Source: an uncultured Ignavibacteria bacterium
GTDB lineage: Bacteria; Bacteroidota; Ignavibacteria; Kapaibacteriales; Kapaibacteriaceae
Direction of reading: 5' to 3'
DNA length: 64,000 nt
Assembly: GCA_937870915.1 (NCBI GenBank)
Contig: CALMZQ010000155.1
Location: 37,018-101,017, forward strand
Numbering within the stretch: position 1 is the first letter of the stretch; each line of letters starts with the position of its first letter. The notes under the pieces are model-generated. The model did no database searches, was not told where the DNA came from, and saw only the letters and a list, made by a program, of their open reading frames with translations. A program made the translations under genes and the position numbers. Shown one piece after another: positions 1 through 8,019 of the stretch.

Positions 1-25
1 TCTGAGCAGTCTCCTTCTACACCCG

Positions 26-1366
26 TTACGAACTAGGTCCCGCAGAATAACGTTCCGGCCAGAGATCTCGTAGTCGCTGAGCAATCTCTGCTTCTACACC
101 TTGTTCCTCCGGACGGTAGAACGCCTGTGGTTCAATAGCCTCAGGGAAGTATTTCTCTTGTACAAAATGTCCGGGGAATGAGTGTGGGTAGACGTAGTCC
201 TTGCCGTGCCCCATCTCCTTCATCAATCGTGTTGGAGCGTTTCGAAGATGGACTGGGATGGTCACATCAGCCCCTTCCCTGATCAGTGCCAGCGCTGCAT
301 CAATGGCCATGTAGGATGAGTTCGACTTTGGTGCAGAGGCCAGATACGTTACGCCCTGAGCCAATGGAATTCGGCCTTCGGGCATACCAATGCGTTCTAT
401 CGCCTGGAAAACGGAAAGTGCAATCTGCAGCGCAAGAGGATCGGCGTTGCCAATATCTTCACTCGCAAAGATCACCATCCTCCTCGCAATAAAGGTTGGG
501 TCTTCTCCGGCTTCGATCATCACTGCGAGATACAGCAGAGCTGCATCGGGATCGCTCCCACGCATTGATTTGATGAAGGCAGAAACGGTGTCGTAGTGTG
601 CATCTCCGGCTCTATCATAGGCCAACACTCTGCGTTGCACCGTTGTTCGAAGTACATCACGCGTGATGTGAACCATTCCATCGGCATCACGTGGGGCTAT
701 GGAAGATGATGCTTCGATAGCGTTGAGTGCTGTACGTGCATCGCCCCCTGCAATACTTAACACAGCCTCCCAATCATCGATGGCGATGCGTCTGCTTTTC
801 ATTTGTTCGTCGTGAGTGAGGGCGCGCTCAATGATCGAACGAATATCGGCGTCGCTAAGTGGTTGAAGTCGATAGACCTGACACCGCGACAGCAATGCGT
901 TGTTCACTTCGAATGACGGATTCTCTGTTGTGGCACCGATGAGAGTTACAAGTCCACGCTCAACAGCATGAAGCAACGCATCCTGTTGGGCTTTGTTGAA
1001 TCGGTGGATCTCATCGATGAATAGAACAAGGCGACGTCCCATCTTGCGATGGCGTTCAGCTCGCTGCATTGTTTCTCGCAGATCCTTCACCCCGGCTTCT
1101 ACAGCGGAAAGTCTCTCCATTGGGCTGCCTATGGATCCGGTAAGGACACGTGCAAGTGTTGTCTTGCCTGTTCCGGGTGGACCCCATAGGATCATGGATG
1201 GTAGTTCTCCACGTTCCACAAATACACGTAGGGGGCATCCCGATGCCAGGAGATGTTGTTGTCCGGCTACGTCATCAATCGCTTGTGGTCGCATCCTTTC
1301 TGCCAACGGTGCATCAGGAGAAGGCACTTCTTGTTTCGGCCGTTCGTCGTCAAACAGACTGTCCAT
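26..1366 (-). CDS. rarA: Replication-associated recombination protein A (RarA/MgsA), AAA+ ATPase
   Basis: RarA is a clamp-loader-like AAA+ ATPase that acts at stalled replication forks in the cytoplasm. The 446-residue length is normal for the family. Walker A GPPGTGKT sits at about residues 62-69 and Walker B LVLFIDEIH at about 113-121, followed by a sensor region GATTENPSFE and the C-terminal helical tetramerisation region (IPVHLRNAPTRLMKEMG). The N-terminus (LFDDE...PLAERMRP) matches the usual RarA start, which supports the ATG at 1366. The gene is divergent from the next one and the two ATGs share a CATG, so its promoter must lie inside the neighbour's coding region or the transcript is leaderless. 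Assignment is firm. Confidence 0.96.
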   Translation of the reverse strand: MDSLFDDERPKQEVPSPDAPLAERMRPQAIDDVAGQQHLLASGCPLRVFVERGELPSMILWGPPGTGKTTLARVLTGSIGSPMERLSAVEAGVKDLRETMQRAERHRKMGRRLVLFIDEIHRFNKAQQDALLHAVERGLVTLIGATTENPSFEVNNALLSRCQVYRLQPLSDADIRSIIERALTHDEQMKSRRIAIDDWEAVLSIAGGDARTALNAIEASSSIAPRDADGMVHITRDVLRTTVQRRVLAYDRAGDAHYDTVSAFIKSMRGSDPDAALLYLAVMIEAGEDPTFIARRMVIFASEDIGNADPLALQIALSVFQAIERIGMPEGRIPLAQGVTYLASAPKSNSSYMAIDAALALIREGADVTIPVHLRNAPTRLMKEMGHGKDYVYPHSFPGHFVQEKYFPEAIEPQAFYRPEEQGVEAEIAQRLRDLWPERYSAGPSS

Positions 1367-2042
1367 GACTATGTTGCTCGGTATGTTCCTGCCAAACTAC
1401 TGTATTGCCGGCGTTCTGTCACTTGTACTCCCACTACTGTGGTGGTATGAGTTTGACGCTGCATCTGCCGGGCGCAAGGAGCTAGCAGAATGGTCGGGCA
1501 CCAAAACGATTTCTATCACAGATGCCAAGCGCTCCTATCTTGGTCCGTTTGGCAATGACAGCATCAGGCTATCGGCACAGGATATACCTCATCACGACAC
1601 GATCGTAGTTGAGCTGCGGGTTTATATCCTCGGATCGTGGGACGGGGTTGAAGACGATGACCGTCTACTCATCATGCTCGACGGCAGAGATACGCTGCTC
1701 TACACAACGTTCAGCAATACATTGATTGAACAGAATTATCCTGCTTGGAGAGGGGGCAGAGTGTTCCCTCGTAGGACCGGTTCTGCGGAAGTAGATGTTA
1801 CGGGTTGGATCTTCAGTGAGCCAAGGGTCTTTCATGGACCGCTTGATGCCGCTTATACCATGGTCTTCCGCGTCCCACATTCCTCGCGCAAGTGCAGCAT
1901 TACATTCCAGGGTTTTCTTACGGACGTGCGACCAATACCGGCAAACGAGGCTTGGGGAATTGGATCTGTGCGTATTGGTTTGGTGGAGAAGGAGAAGCCC
2001 CCTTCACCTTTGAATGAACCGATGGTGTATCCCGGCCGCTAG
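1365..2042 (+). CDS. Unknown exported or membrane-anchored beta-rich protein
   Basis: I do not recognise a named family. The ORF track starts at 993 inside antisense rarA. The plausible starts are ATG 1365, 1371 or 1383, giving about 225 residues. After the start comes a hydrophobic stretch (CIAGVLSLVLPLLWWYEF) that could be a signal peptide or membrane anchor. The remainder is beta-rich, with phrases such as LRVYILGSWDG, DDRLLIMLDG and TTFSN. These resemble the jelly-roll modules of secreted proteins that carry a SWDG motif, but that is only an impression. Its stop codon TAG and the convergent hydrolase's stop share CTAG at 2039-2042. The window gives no functional context. Confidence 0.7.
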   Translation: MTMLLGMFLPNYCIAGVLSLVLPLLWWYEFDAASAGRKELAEWSGTKTISITDAKRSYLGPFGNDSIRLSAQDIPHHDTIVVELRVYILGSWDGVEDDDRLLIMLDGRDTLLYTTFSNTLIEQNYPAWRGGRVFPRRTGSAEVDVTGWIFSEPRVFHGPLDAAYTMVFRVPHSSRKCSITFQGFLTDVRPIPANEAWGIGSVRIGLVEKEKPPSPLNEPMVYPGR

Positions 2043-2983
2043 ACTCGTTGTATGCTGAAGGAGCCACCGATTGAACGAACGGCGAGCTTTGTCTTTGAGC
2101 GTTCTATTGCTGCGCGAAGTCTGATCATGGGGTCGGCTATCGGCTCTTCGCTTTGCCGAAACGTAGAATGATGAATTGGCATCATCGATCGTGCATTCAT
2201 CATATCGACCATACTGAGAGATTCTTCCGGAGTGCAGTGCGTCTCCGGATATGGATCATATGCACCAATCGGCATTATGGCAAGGTCTACAGGTTGACGA
2301 ATTTTTGCAAATGTTGTGGTGTGGGCTGTGTCTCCGCCAAAAACAACCCGAACTCCGTTTCGCTCTAGGAGGTAGCCATTGTAGCTGCGACCGGATCGGT
2401 ATTGTCCATTCGATCGACACGCTTCTCCGGGCAGTCGCCATCCGTTATGTCGCACTTGAAGTGCGGTAAGCGAAACATCAGCAACTGTTGTGCGATCACC
2501 CCAATCCATTTCGTGCACGGAACGCCACGGCAGATCTTCAATAACGTCCATCGTGTTCGTTGCTGTTATCACATCCAATTCCCCATGCCAGCGCTCGGCC
2601 ATAGCACTCAAGGAGCGTCTGTCCATATGATCAAGGTGTGCATGAGATAGCAGCACCAGATCCGGTCTTGGTAGTTCTTCAATAGTTAGGGCAGGGGGCG
2701 AGAATCGCCGTGGTCCTATCGTGATTCCCAAAATGGATAATCCATAGGAATCAAAGAGCACGGGATCGGTGATGATCCACGAGCCACCAATGTTGATCAG
2801 AACGGTGGAGTGACCAAGCCAGCAAGCCCACAAACAACAATCATCTGCCTCCAACAGCGTCGGATGATTGGCAGTTTGTGTAGATCCGGTTGATAGTGGA
2901 CATGGGATGGATGGAAGAGGAGCAGTAATGATTGCACCGCTTGCCAACACCATCGTTCGAAGTAGGTGTCGTCTGCTCAGCAT
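2039..2983 (-). CDS. Metallo-beta-lactamase-fold hydrolase (NAPE-PLD/UlaG-like), probably Tat-exported
   Basis: This is a zinc-dependent MBL-fold hydrolase. The metal-binding signature HAHLDH follows LVLLS, and later GGDTAHT and a C-terminal MPIHHSTF supply the remaining ligands. The opening WLGHSTVLI and the overall order match the NAPE-phospholipase D / UlaG branch. The start chosen here (ATG 2983) begins MLSRRHLLRTMVLASGA, a twin-arginine-like leader. The ORF-track start at 3010 adds nine residues and is possible. Substrate is unknown: the branch includes N-acyl-phosphatidylethanolamine phospholipases and sugar lactonases. The family call is solid and the export call is an inference. Confidence 0.85.
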   Translation of the reverse strand: MLSRRHLLRTMVLASGAIITAPLPSIPCPLSTGSTQTANHPTLLEADDCCLWACWLGHSTVLINIGGSWIITDPVLFDSYGLSILGITIGPRRFSPPALTIEELPRPDLVLLSHAHLDHMDRRSLSAMAERWHGELDVITATNTMDVIEDLPWRSVHEMDWGDRTTVADVSLTALQVRHNGWRLPGEACRSNGQYRSGRSYNGYLLERNGVRVVFGGDTAHTTTFAKIRQPVDLAIMPIGAYDPYPETHCTPEESLSMVDMMNARSMMPIHHSTFRQSEEPIADPMIRLRAAIERSKTKLAVRSIGGSFSIQRV

Positions 2984-3067
2984 GAAGGTTCCCCCCGGAA
3001 CGGAATACATCCAAACTACACGCTAGTTCTCGGTGAACCTTGTTACCATCACGTTGTAAGGAGATTG

Positions 3068-3075
3068 TAATTTTG
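3068..3075 (+). promoter_or_regulatory. Possible Bacteroidota-type -7 element (TANNTTTG)
   Basis: TAATTTTG matches the Bacteroidota -7 consensus TANNTTTG and lies 71 bp upstream of the beta-barrel gene in a divergent intergenic region. The candidate upstream TTG is about 25 bp away rather than the usual 19-20, so this is weak support. Confidence 0.25.
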
Positions 3076-3146
3076 CGAAACATTGTGGCACCTGTCTCGT
3101 ATCAGCACTCCTCTCACGTTGAAACGATCCGTATCAGGTAAGGACC

Positions 3147-3938
3147 ATGAAGACAATTCTTGCAAGTGTTCTGTTTGTTGTTTCTGCAGCAGCGGGTTAT
3201 GCACAGACAGACACAACCTCTCCGCTGCTCACAGCAACGAAACAGACAGATACCGATCAAGTAATGATCGATCGTATCAAGCAGAACTATCTGCCTGCCC
3301 AGTTCGGGCTCTATTATTCGCAATCCGTTCCCCAGTCGTCCTTACGCAAGGCGTATGATAGTCTTGGCGGACCAAACGTCGGATATGGTTTTGCGATAAA
3401 CGGCGGATACAATTTTGACCCCATTCCACTTGTGATAGGGGGCGAGTTTGCGATGCACTTCTTTGGAACTCGCGACAAAACATTCGGTTCCGGAACACTC
3501 TTCAGTAATCGTGTTGAACTGTCTACACAGAACTTCACCATTCCGATTCTTGCATTTGTTCGCCTTCAGCCAAACATTGCTACATGGGTCTTTCCTTATG
3601 CAGAACTTGTTGGTGGAACAACGATCTACTCGTCTGTTCTCACCGCAAAGAAGTATAACGATGGGGAAGAGATTCCGTCAGAAACAGAAAGTGAAGGAGG
3701 AGCAAATCTTACGTATGGCGTAGGTGCCGGACTCGCGATCAAGGTAGCCGATATCATTACGCTACCAAACTCGCTTCAGCGCACTCTCATTGACGTCAGG
3801 ATGCGCTACCTCTGGGGAACCAGCGTTGAAGTTCCGCTTGTGGAACCAACAAACAATCAATCCTTTGTGATCAGAAATGTGTCAGTAGATGCGCCGGAGC
3901 AAATCGTGTTCCAGGTTGGCATCATGGTCCAACTTTAA
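3147..3938 (+). CDS. Outer-membrane beta-barrel protein, unknown substrate
   Basis: The protein has 263 residues with a clear signal peptide (MKTILASVLFVVSAAAGYA, cleaved before Gln). Alternating hydrophobic/polar strands follow, with Gly-rich turns such as GYGFAINGGYNFDPIPLVIGG and LTYGVGAGLAIKVADI, as in small outer-membrane beta-barrels of the OmpA/porin-like superfamily. The last residues (FQVGIMVQL) are hydrophobic and compatible with Bam-dependent insertion, although the final residue is not Phe. An AAGG sequence just upstream supports the ATG. It is the first gene of a tight same-strand run with two lipoproteins and an ankyrin protein, so an envelope role is likely. The exact function cannot be read from the sequence. 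Confidence 0.75.
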   Translation: MKTILASVLFVVSAAAGYAQTDTTSPLLTATKQTDTDQVMIDRIKQNYLPAQFGLYYSQSVPQSSLRKAYDSLGGPNVGYGFAINGGYNFDPIPLVIGGEFAMHFFGTRDKTFGSGTLFSNRVELSTQNFTIPILAFVRLQPNIATWVFPYAELVGGTTIYSSVLTAKKYNDGEEIPSETESEGGANLTYGVGAGLAIKVADIITLPNSLQRTLIDVRMRYLWGTSVEVPLVEPTNNQSFVIRNVSVDAPEQIVFQVGIMVQL

Positions 3939-3970
3939 ACCACTACAACGACTAATCGGAGAAATTGACA

Positions 3971-4381
3971 ATGCGTACACTAGCCATCGGTACTGCCGCC
4001 GTTGTTTTGATTTCGGTAAGCGCGTGCAGAACTGCACAAGACAATCAGCGCGACCTCAAGTCCACACAAGACCGTGAAATGACGGTTGGTGTTGTCCAAC
4101 GCGAGATCAAAAAGGGCATGGCCGGAGCTTCCGTAGTAGAAGCACTGGGTTCACCTAATATTGTAACGAAGGACGAAAAGGAACGCGAGACGTGGGTCTA
4201 TGACAAGATCGCAACAGAGGCCTCCTACTCTGAGAGTCAGAACGGTCTCTTCCTTATTCTCGGCGGGTTCAACAACCAGTCCGGAGCCTCAAGCACTACT
4301 CAACGTACACTCACAGTTGTGATCAAGTTCGATCCCAACGGCCGGGTTGAGTCGTTCACATATCATCAAAGCAAGTTCTAA
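3971..4381 (+). CDS. Small lipoprotein with BamE/SmpA-like domain
   Basis: The ORF track begins at a TTG (3965), but ATG 3971 gives a textbook lipoprotein leader MRTLAIGTAAVVLISVSAC with Cys at the lipobox. The mature part contains VQREIKKGMAGASVVEALGSP and then ETWVYDK. This is the pattern (G-M-x-x-x-V-x-x-x-L-G-x-P followed by W-x-Y) of the SmpA/OmlA/BamE fold, which is found in Bam-complex lipoproteins and many unrelated small lipoproteins. It sits between a beta-barrel gene and another lipoprotein with short spacers. True BamE function is possible but not shown. Confidence 0.75.
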   Translation: MRTLAIGTAAVVLISVSACRTAQDNQRDLKSTQDREMTVGVVQREIKKGMAGASVVEALGSPNIVTKDEKERETWVYDKIATEASYSESQNGLFLILGGFNNQSGASSTTQRTLTVVIKFDPNGRVESFTYHQSKF

Positions 4382-4393
4382 TCCGTTTCTCCA

Positions 4394-4960
4394 ATGAAAT
4401 CACTCATCATCATCGGAATCGTGTCTATTGTTGCATCGTCCTGCACGATCATCAACCAGGCGCCCCCTACACCCAATCCGCAAACCCAATTACAGACTCG
4501 TGAGTTTCAGACACGGGAGTTCGATACGAATGACGTGAAACTCATTATGAAGGCGATGCTGAATGTGTTGCAGGACGATGGATTTGTCGTCAAGAATGCT
4601 GTAACCGATCTCGGACTCCTAACGGCCACCAAGGAGATTCAACTTTCAGGCGGAACGAGTTCCTCAGATAAATACTGGACAGATGTTTTTGAAACCGTGT
4701 TTCGGTCTTCCTCAGGCTCTCGGTCCAAGCAATCCACAGATCGTCAAGAGCAGCGATACAATAAATTCAAGCAGATAGAGGTCAGTATCAATGTCTCAGA
4801 GTTAGGTCGCCGTAGTAAGGTTAGGGCTAACTTTCAGGCAAAGATCATCGATAACCTTGGCAACCCTGTTGAGGTATACGTGATCCAAGACCCCAAGTTC
4901 TACCAAGACTTCTTCTCAAAGGTGGATAAGGGTATATTCATCCAGAAGCAAGGTTTCTAG
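4394..4960 (+). CDS. Lipoprotein of unknown function
   Basis: The 188-residue protein has a lipoprotein signal MKSLIIIGIVSIVASSC, then a Pro/Gln/Thr linker containing the imperfect repeat QTREFQTREFDT. A conserved-looking core follows: LIMKAMLNVLQDDGFVVKN and DLGLLTATKEI. That core resembles a class of envelope lipoproteins with a late-onset variable domain, but I cannot name the family. It starts 12 bp after the BamE-like gene and ends 6 bp before the ankyrin gene, so it is almost certainly co-transcribed with them. Expected location is the periplasmic face of the inner or outer membrane. Confidence 0.75.
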   Translation: MKSLIIIGIVSIVASSCTIINQAPPTPNPQTQLQTREFQTREFDTNDVKLIMKAMLNVLQDDGFVVKNAVTDLGLLTATKEIQLSGGTSSSDKYWTDVFETVFRSSSGSRSKQSTDRQEQRYNKFKQIEVSINVSELGRRSKVRANFQAKIIDNLGNPVEVYVIQDPKFYQDFFSKVDKGIFIQKQGF

Positions 4961-4966
4961 GAGCGT

Positions 4967-5716
4967 ATGTACCGTCCGATCATCGCGGCACTGATCTTTC
5001 TAGGGTTATCCATTACGGGTAACCCTTTCCCAGTTTTTGCTCAATCCCTTGTAGAGACGGTGAAAACCGGCAATCTCCGGAGCGTGAAGAAGATCCTATC
5101 GAAGAAGTCTACCAACGTGAATGAAGTAGACTCAGATGGTCTTACTTCACTTATGGTGGCCACGATTGCGAATGACAGTTTGATGGTTGAGACGCTCATC
5201 GCTGCGGGAGTAGACCCTAACATCCAATCCAAAAGTGGCATGACGGCTCTCCATGCCGCTGCCTTCAATAATCGCGATCAAATCATGCCCATGATCATCG
5301 CTATGGGAGCAGATCCGAATAAGATCGACTCCAAGGGCAGAACCCCATTGCTCGTAGCAGCACAAATGGGTCACACCAATCCCATCACCTACCTGATTCA
5401 GGCTGGAGCTGATCTAGAATTCAAGGATATCAAGGGCAATACAGCCCTGATGCTTGCTTGTGGTGGACGCCATCTCGGTGCCGTAGATGAACTTCTTGAT
5501 AAGGGGGCTAACCCAAACTCTCGAGATCTCCAAGGAAGAACTCCTCTGATGCTGCTATCGTTGCTCGGTGAAGATGAAATGGTGCGAATACTTCTCAAGT
5601 TTAAGGCAGACGTTACCTTAGTTGACCATTCTATGAAGACTGCATTAGCCTATGCAAGGGAATATCACCGTAGAGCAGTTATCGCACTTTTAGAGAAGTC
5701 GGGCGCTAAATATTGA
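4967..5716 (+). CDS. Exported ankyrin-repeat protein
   Basis: The 249-residue protein has a signal peptide ending PFPVFA before Gln and about six ankyrin repeats filling the rest. Typical units are DGLTSLMVATIANDSLMVETLI, GMTALHAAAFNNR, GRTPLLVAAQMGH and GNTALMLACGGRH. Ankyrin repeats are protein-binding scaffolds. In bacterial periplasms they occur for example as catalase or envelope-protein partners. The AGGAGCGT just before the ATG supports the start. It is the last gene of the 3147-5716 operon with a beta-barrel protein and two lipoproteins, which suggests a periplasmic partner role for one of them (inference). Confidence 0.88.
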   Translation: MYRPIIAALIFLGLSITGNPFPVFAQSLVETVKTGNLRSVKKILSKKSTNVNEVDSDGLTSLMVATIANDSLMVETLIAAGVDPNIQSKSGMTALHAAAFNNRDQIMPMIIAMGADPNKIDSKGRTPLLVAAQMGHTNPITYLIQAGADLEFKDIKGNTALMLACGGRHLGAVDELLDKGANPNSRDLQGRTPLMLLSLLGEDEMVRILLKFKADVTLVDHSMKTALAYAREYHRRAVIALLEKSGAKY

Positions 5717-5788
5717 TGTTTTAGAGATATGTTGGGACGTCGTTAATAGACGATAGTTTTTTGGTACTCTCTCCAGTTAGGAGTCGAT

Positions 5789-6865
5789 ATGGCCCTGTTA
5801 AACACCTCCAAGCTAACGCGTATAGGAGTCTTCTATGATGGAAACTACTTCCTTCATGTAAGTAACTACTACGCATTCAATCACTCTCGTAATAGCCGCA
5901 TCAGTCTTCGAGGACTCCACGAGTTCATTCGGGCTCAGGTGGGTTTGAAGGAAGCTACTGACACCCGGCTTTGCCAGATCGTAGACAGCCACTTTTTCCG
6001 TGGCCGCATTTCGGCGAACGAAGCCCAGACACGGGGCAATCTTCTGTACTACGATCGTGTATTCGAAGATATCCTTATGTGGGAAGGTGTGATCACGCAC
6101 TATCTCCCGATACGAAACTCCGGCGGTCGTCGCGAGGAAAAGGGAATTGACGTGTGGATGGCACTCGAAGCTTATGAGCTCACCCTTCTGAAGCAATTCG
6201 ATGTAGTTGTACTGATCACTTCGGATGGGGATTACGTGCCGCTCGTACGCAAGCTGAATAACCTTGGCGCTCGAGTGATGGTACTTTCCTGGGACTTTGA
6301 ATTCGACGACAACGAAGGTAAACACGTTGTAACGCGCACTTCTCAAGAGCTACTGGAAGAAGTAACATATCCGATCTCAATGCATGAGCTGATCGAAAAC
6401 CGTGCAATGCGTAATGATCCGATCATTCAAAATCTATTTGTCAAACGAGATGAAACCGCAACTCGACAAGTAGTCTACAGCTCAGATATGGCAGGTGCTG
6501 GTCCAAAGCGGGAGATACGTGAACATCGTGAGATCCGCGAAACACTTCTTGGACCTGACGTTCGCGAACCACGAGTTATTCGTACGCCGGTATCCGATGA
6601 TGGCGAGCCGGTTGAAGAGCCAACAGGTGAACGGTTTGATAGCTACGTCCTGAGTCTCAAGAATGGCTACGGCTTCATTAAGTACCCACCGAATAACCTG
6701 TTCTTCCACGCAACAGATCTGCTGAATGCAGACTTCCCGGAGCTGCAAGAAGGAGATCCGGTGGAGTTCAGTATCGGCTTCAATCGCGATGGAGATGAAG
6801 TTGCAAAGAGCGTAAAACTTATGCTCGACGATGATGTGGTGGAGGATGACGAACAGGGCATCTAA
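5789..6865 (+). CDS. NYN-domain (PIN-like) putative RNase fused to a C-terminal cold-shock domain
   Basis: The 358-residue protein combines two domains. Residues about 10-200 form a NYN/LabA (DUF88) PIN-like nuclease domain, with the first acidic motif in IGVFYDGNYF and the second in LITSDGDYVPLVRKLNNLGARV (about residue 145). After a charged linker, residues about 285-345 form a cold-shock/OB domain with the RNP-like NGYGFIKYP and LFFHATDL and the strand GDPVEFSI. Both domains suggest RNA: the CSD would bind single-stranded RNA and the NYN part could cleave it. The SD TTAGGAG supports the ATG. The next gene starts 2 bp after its stop. The acidic residues expected for catalysis are present, but activity is an inference. 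Confidence 0.88.
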   Translation: MALLNTSKLTRIGVFYDGNYFLHVSNYYAFNHSRNSRISLRGLHEFIRAQVGLKEATDTRLCQIVDSHFFRGRISANEAQTRGNLLYYDRVFEDILMWEGVITHYLPIRNSGGRREEKGIDVWMALEAYELTLLKQFDVVVLITSDGDYVPLVRKLNNLGARVMVLSWDFEFDDNEGKHVVTRTSQELLEEVTYPISMHELIENRAMRNDPIIQNLFVKRDETATRQVVYSSDMAGAGPKREIREHREIRETLLGPDVREPRVIRTPVSDDGEPVEEPTGERFDSYVLSLKNGYGFIKYPPNNLFFHATDLLNADFPELQEGDPVEFSIGFNRDGDEVAKSVKLMLDDDVVEDDEQGI

Positions 6866-6867
6866 AC

Positions 6868-8019
6868 ATGTTCTCATCTAAACTCCCAGACGTTGGGACC
6901 ACGATCTTTTCGACAATGACGGCACTCGCCAATGAGGTGGGTGCCGTCAATTTGTCTCAGGGGTTCCCGGACTATGAGATAGATCCTATCCTTGCTGACC
7001 ACCTTGCTGGTGCTGTGCACGATGGCTTTCATCAGTATGCGCCGATGCCGGGTCTTCTGTCTCTGAGAGAGGCTGTAGCTGCCAAGTACTCCGAGATGTT
7101 CAATATCTCGGTTGACCCAGTAAGCGAACTCACAATCACCCCGGGTGGAACAGCGGCCTTAGCCACGGCCATCGCAACAGTGGTACGTCCGGGTATGGAC
7201 GTTATCGTGTTTGAGCCCTGTTATGACTCGTATGGTCCTGCGGTCCGGTTAAGTGGGGGAAACGTGTTGCCCTCCGTTATGCTCGCGCCATCCTATCGTC
7301 CGGATTGGGAACATGTTCGTTCTCTCGTGTCAGACCGCACTGCAATGATCATTGTGAACTCTCCGCATAACCCATGTGGATCTACACTTACAGCGGAAGA
7401 TCTTGACTCATTGGCAGATATATGTGATGGAACAAACATCATTGTTCTGAGTGATGAGGTGTACGAACTCATCACGTTTGACGGAATGAATCACGTGTCC
7501 GTCCTTGCCCACGAACGACTAAGAGATAGATCGTATGTGATCACGTCGTTCGGTAAGACGTTTCACATCACCGGATGGAAAGTAGGCGCTTGTGTTGCCG
7601 CACCTCTGTTAACGTTGGAGTTCCGTAAGGCACATCAATTCATTTCGTTCTGTGTGAATACTCCGGCACAAGTTGCTCTTAGCGCGTACATGCAGAACCC
7701 TGAGTCCTATCGTGGTCTCAGTACCTACTTCCAAACAAAGAGGGATCTGTTCAGGGGGCTCCTCACGGACACCTTGTGGACCATACGCCCATGTTCGGGA
7801 ACGTATTTTCAGCTGCTCGGATACGAACAATTCAGTACCGAACGCGATGTAGACCTTGCAATGCGGCTCACACGAGAATGTGGAGTGGCTTCAATACCGA
7901 TCTCTCCGTTCGTTAGCCAGCCACATACTCATATAGACCGAGCGCTCCGTTTCTGTTTTGCAAAGAAGACAGAAACTCTTGAACGTGCTGCCGAAAGGTT
8001 ACGATCCGTTTTAGGCTGA
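6868..8019 (+). CDS. PLP-dependent aminotransferase, YbdL/methionine aminotransferase type
   Basis: The 383-residue fold-type I aminotransferase is very close in motif order to E. coli YbdL, a methionine/2-oxo-acid aminotransferase, and to plant-type methylthioribose-salvage aminotransferases. Diagnostic segments are SKLPDVGTTIF, VNLSQGFPDY, HQYAPMPG, NSPHNPCGST, SDEVYE and SFGKTFHITGWKVG, where the Lys forms the PLP Schiff base. It is cytoplasmic and probably transaminates methionine or aromatic/kynurenine-type substrates. The start follows the NYN-CSD stop by 2 bp, so the two are likely co-transcribed, although no functional link is obvious. Its 3' end overlaps the convergent M16 peptidase by 9 bp. 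Confidence 0.93.
   Translation: MFSSKLPDVGTTIFSTMTALANEVGAVNLSQGFPDYEIDPILADHLAGAVHDGFHQYAPMPGLLSLREAVAAKYSEMFNISVDPVSELTITPGGTAALATAIATVVRPGMDVIVFEPCYDSYGPAVRLSGGNVLPSVMLAPSYRPDWEHVRSLVSDRTAMIIVNSPHNPCGSTLTAEDLDSLADICDGTNIIVLSDEVYELITFDGMNHVSVLAHERLRDRSYVITSFGKTFHITGWKVGACVAAPLLTLEFRKAHQFISFCVNTPAQVALSAYMQNPESYRGLSTYFQTKRDLFRGLLTDTLWTIRPCSGTYFQLLGYEQFSTERDVDLAMRLTRECGVASIPISPFVSQPHTHIDRALRFCFAKKTETLERAAERLRSVLG

Noticed and set aside
993-1364. N-terminal extension of the 993-2042 ORF
   Set aside because: It is antisense to conserved rarA sequence; the coding character begins near 1365.
5813-6346. 177-residue antisense ORF inside the NYN-CSD gene
   Set aside because: It mirrors a conserved gene on the other strand and shows no recognised domain.
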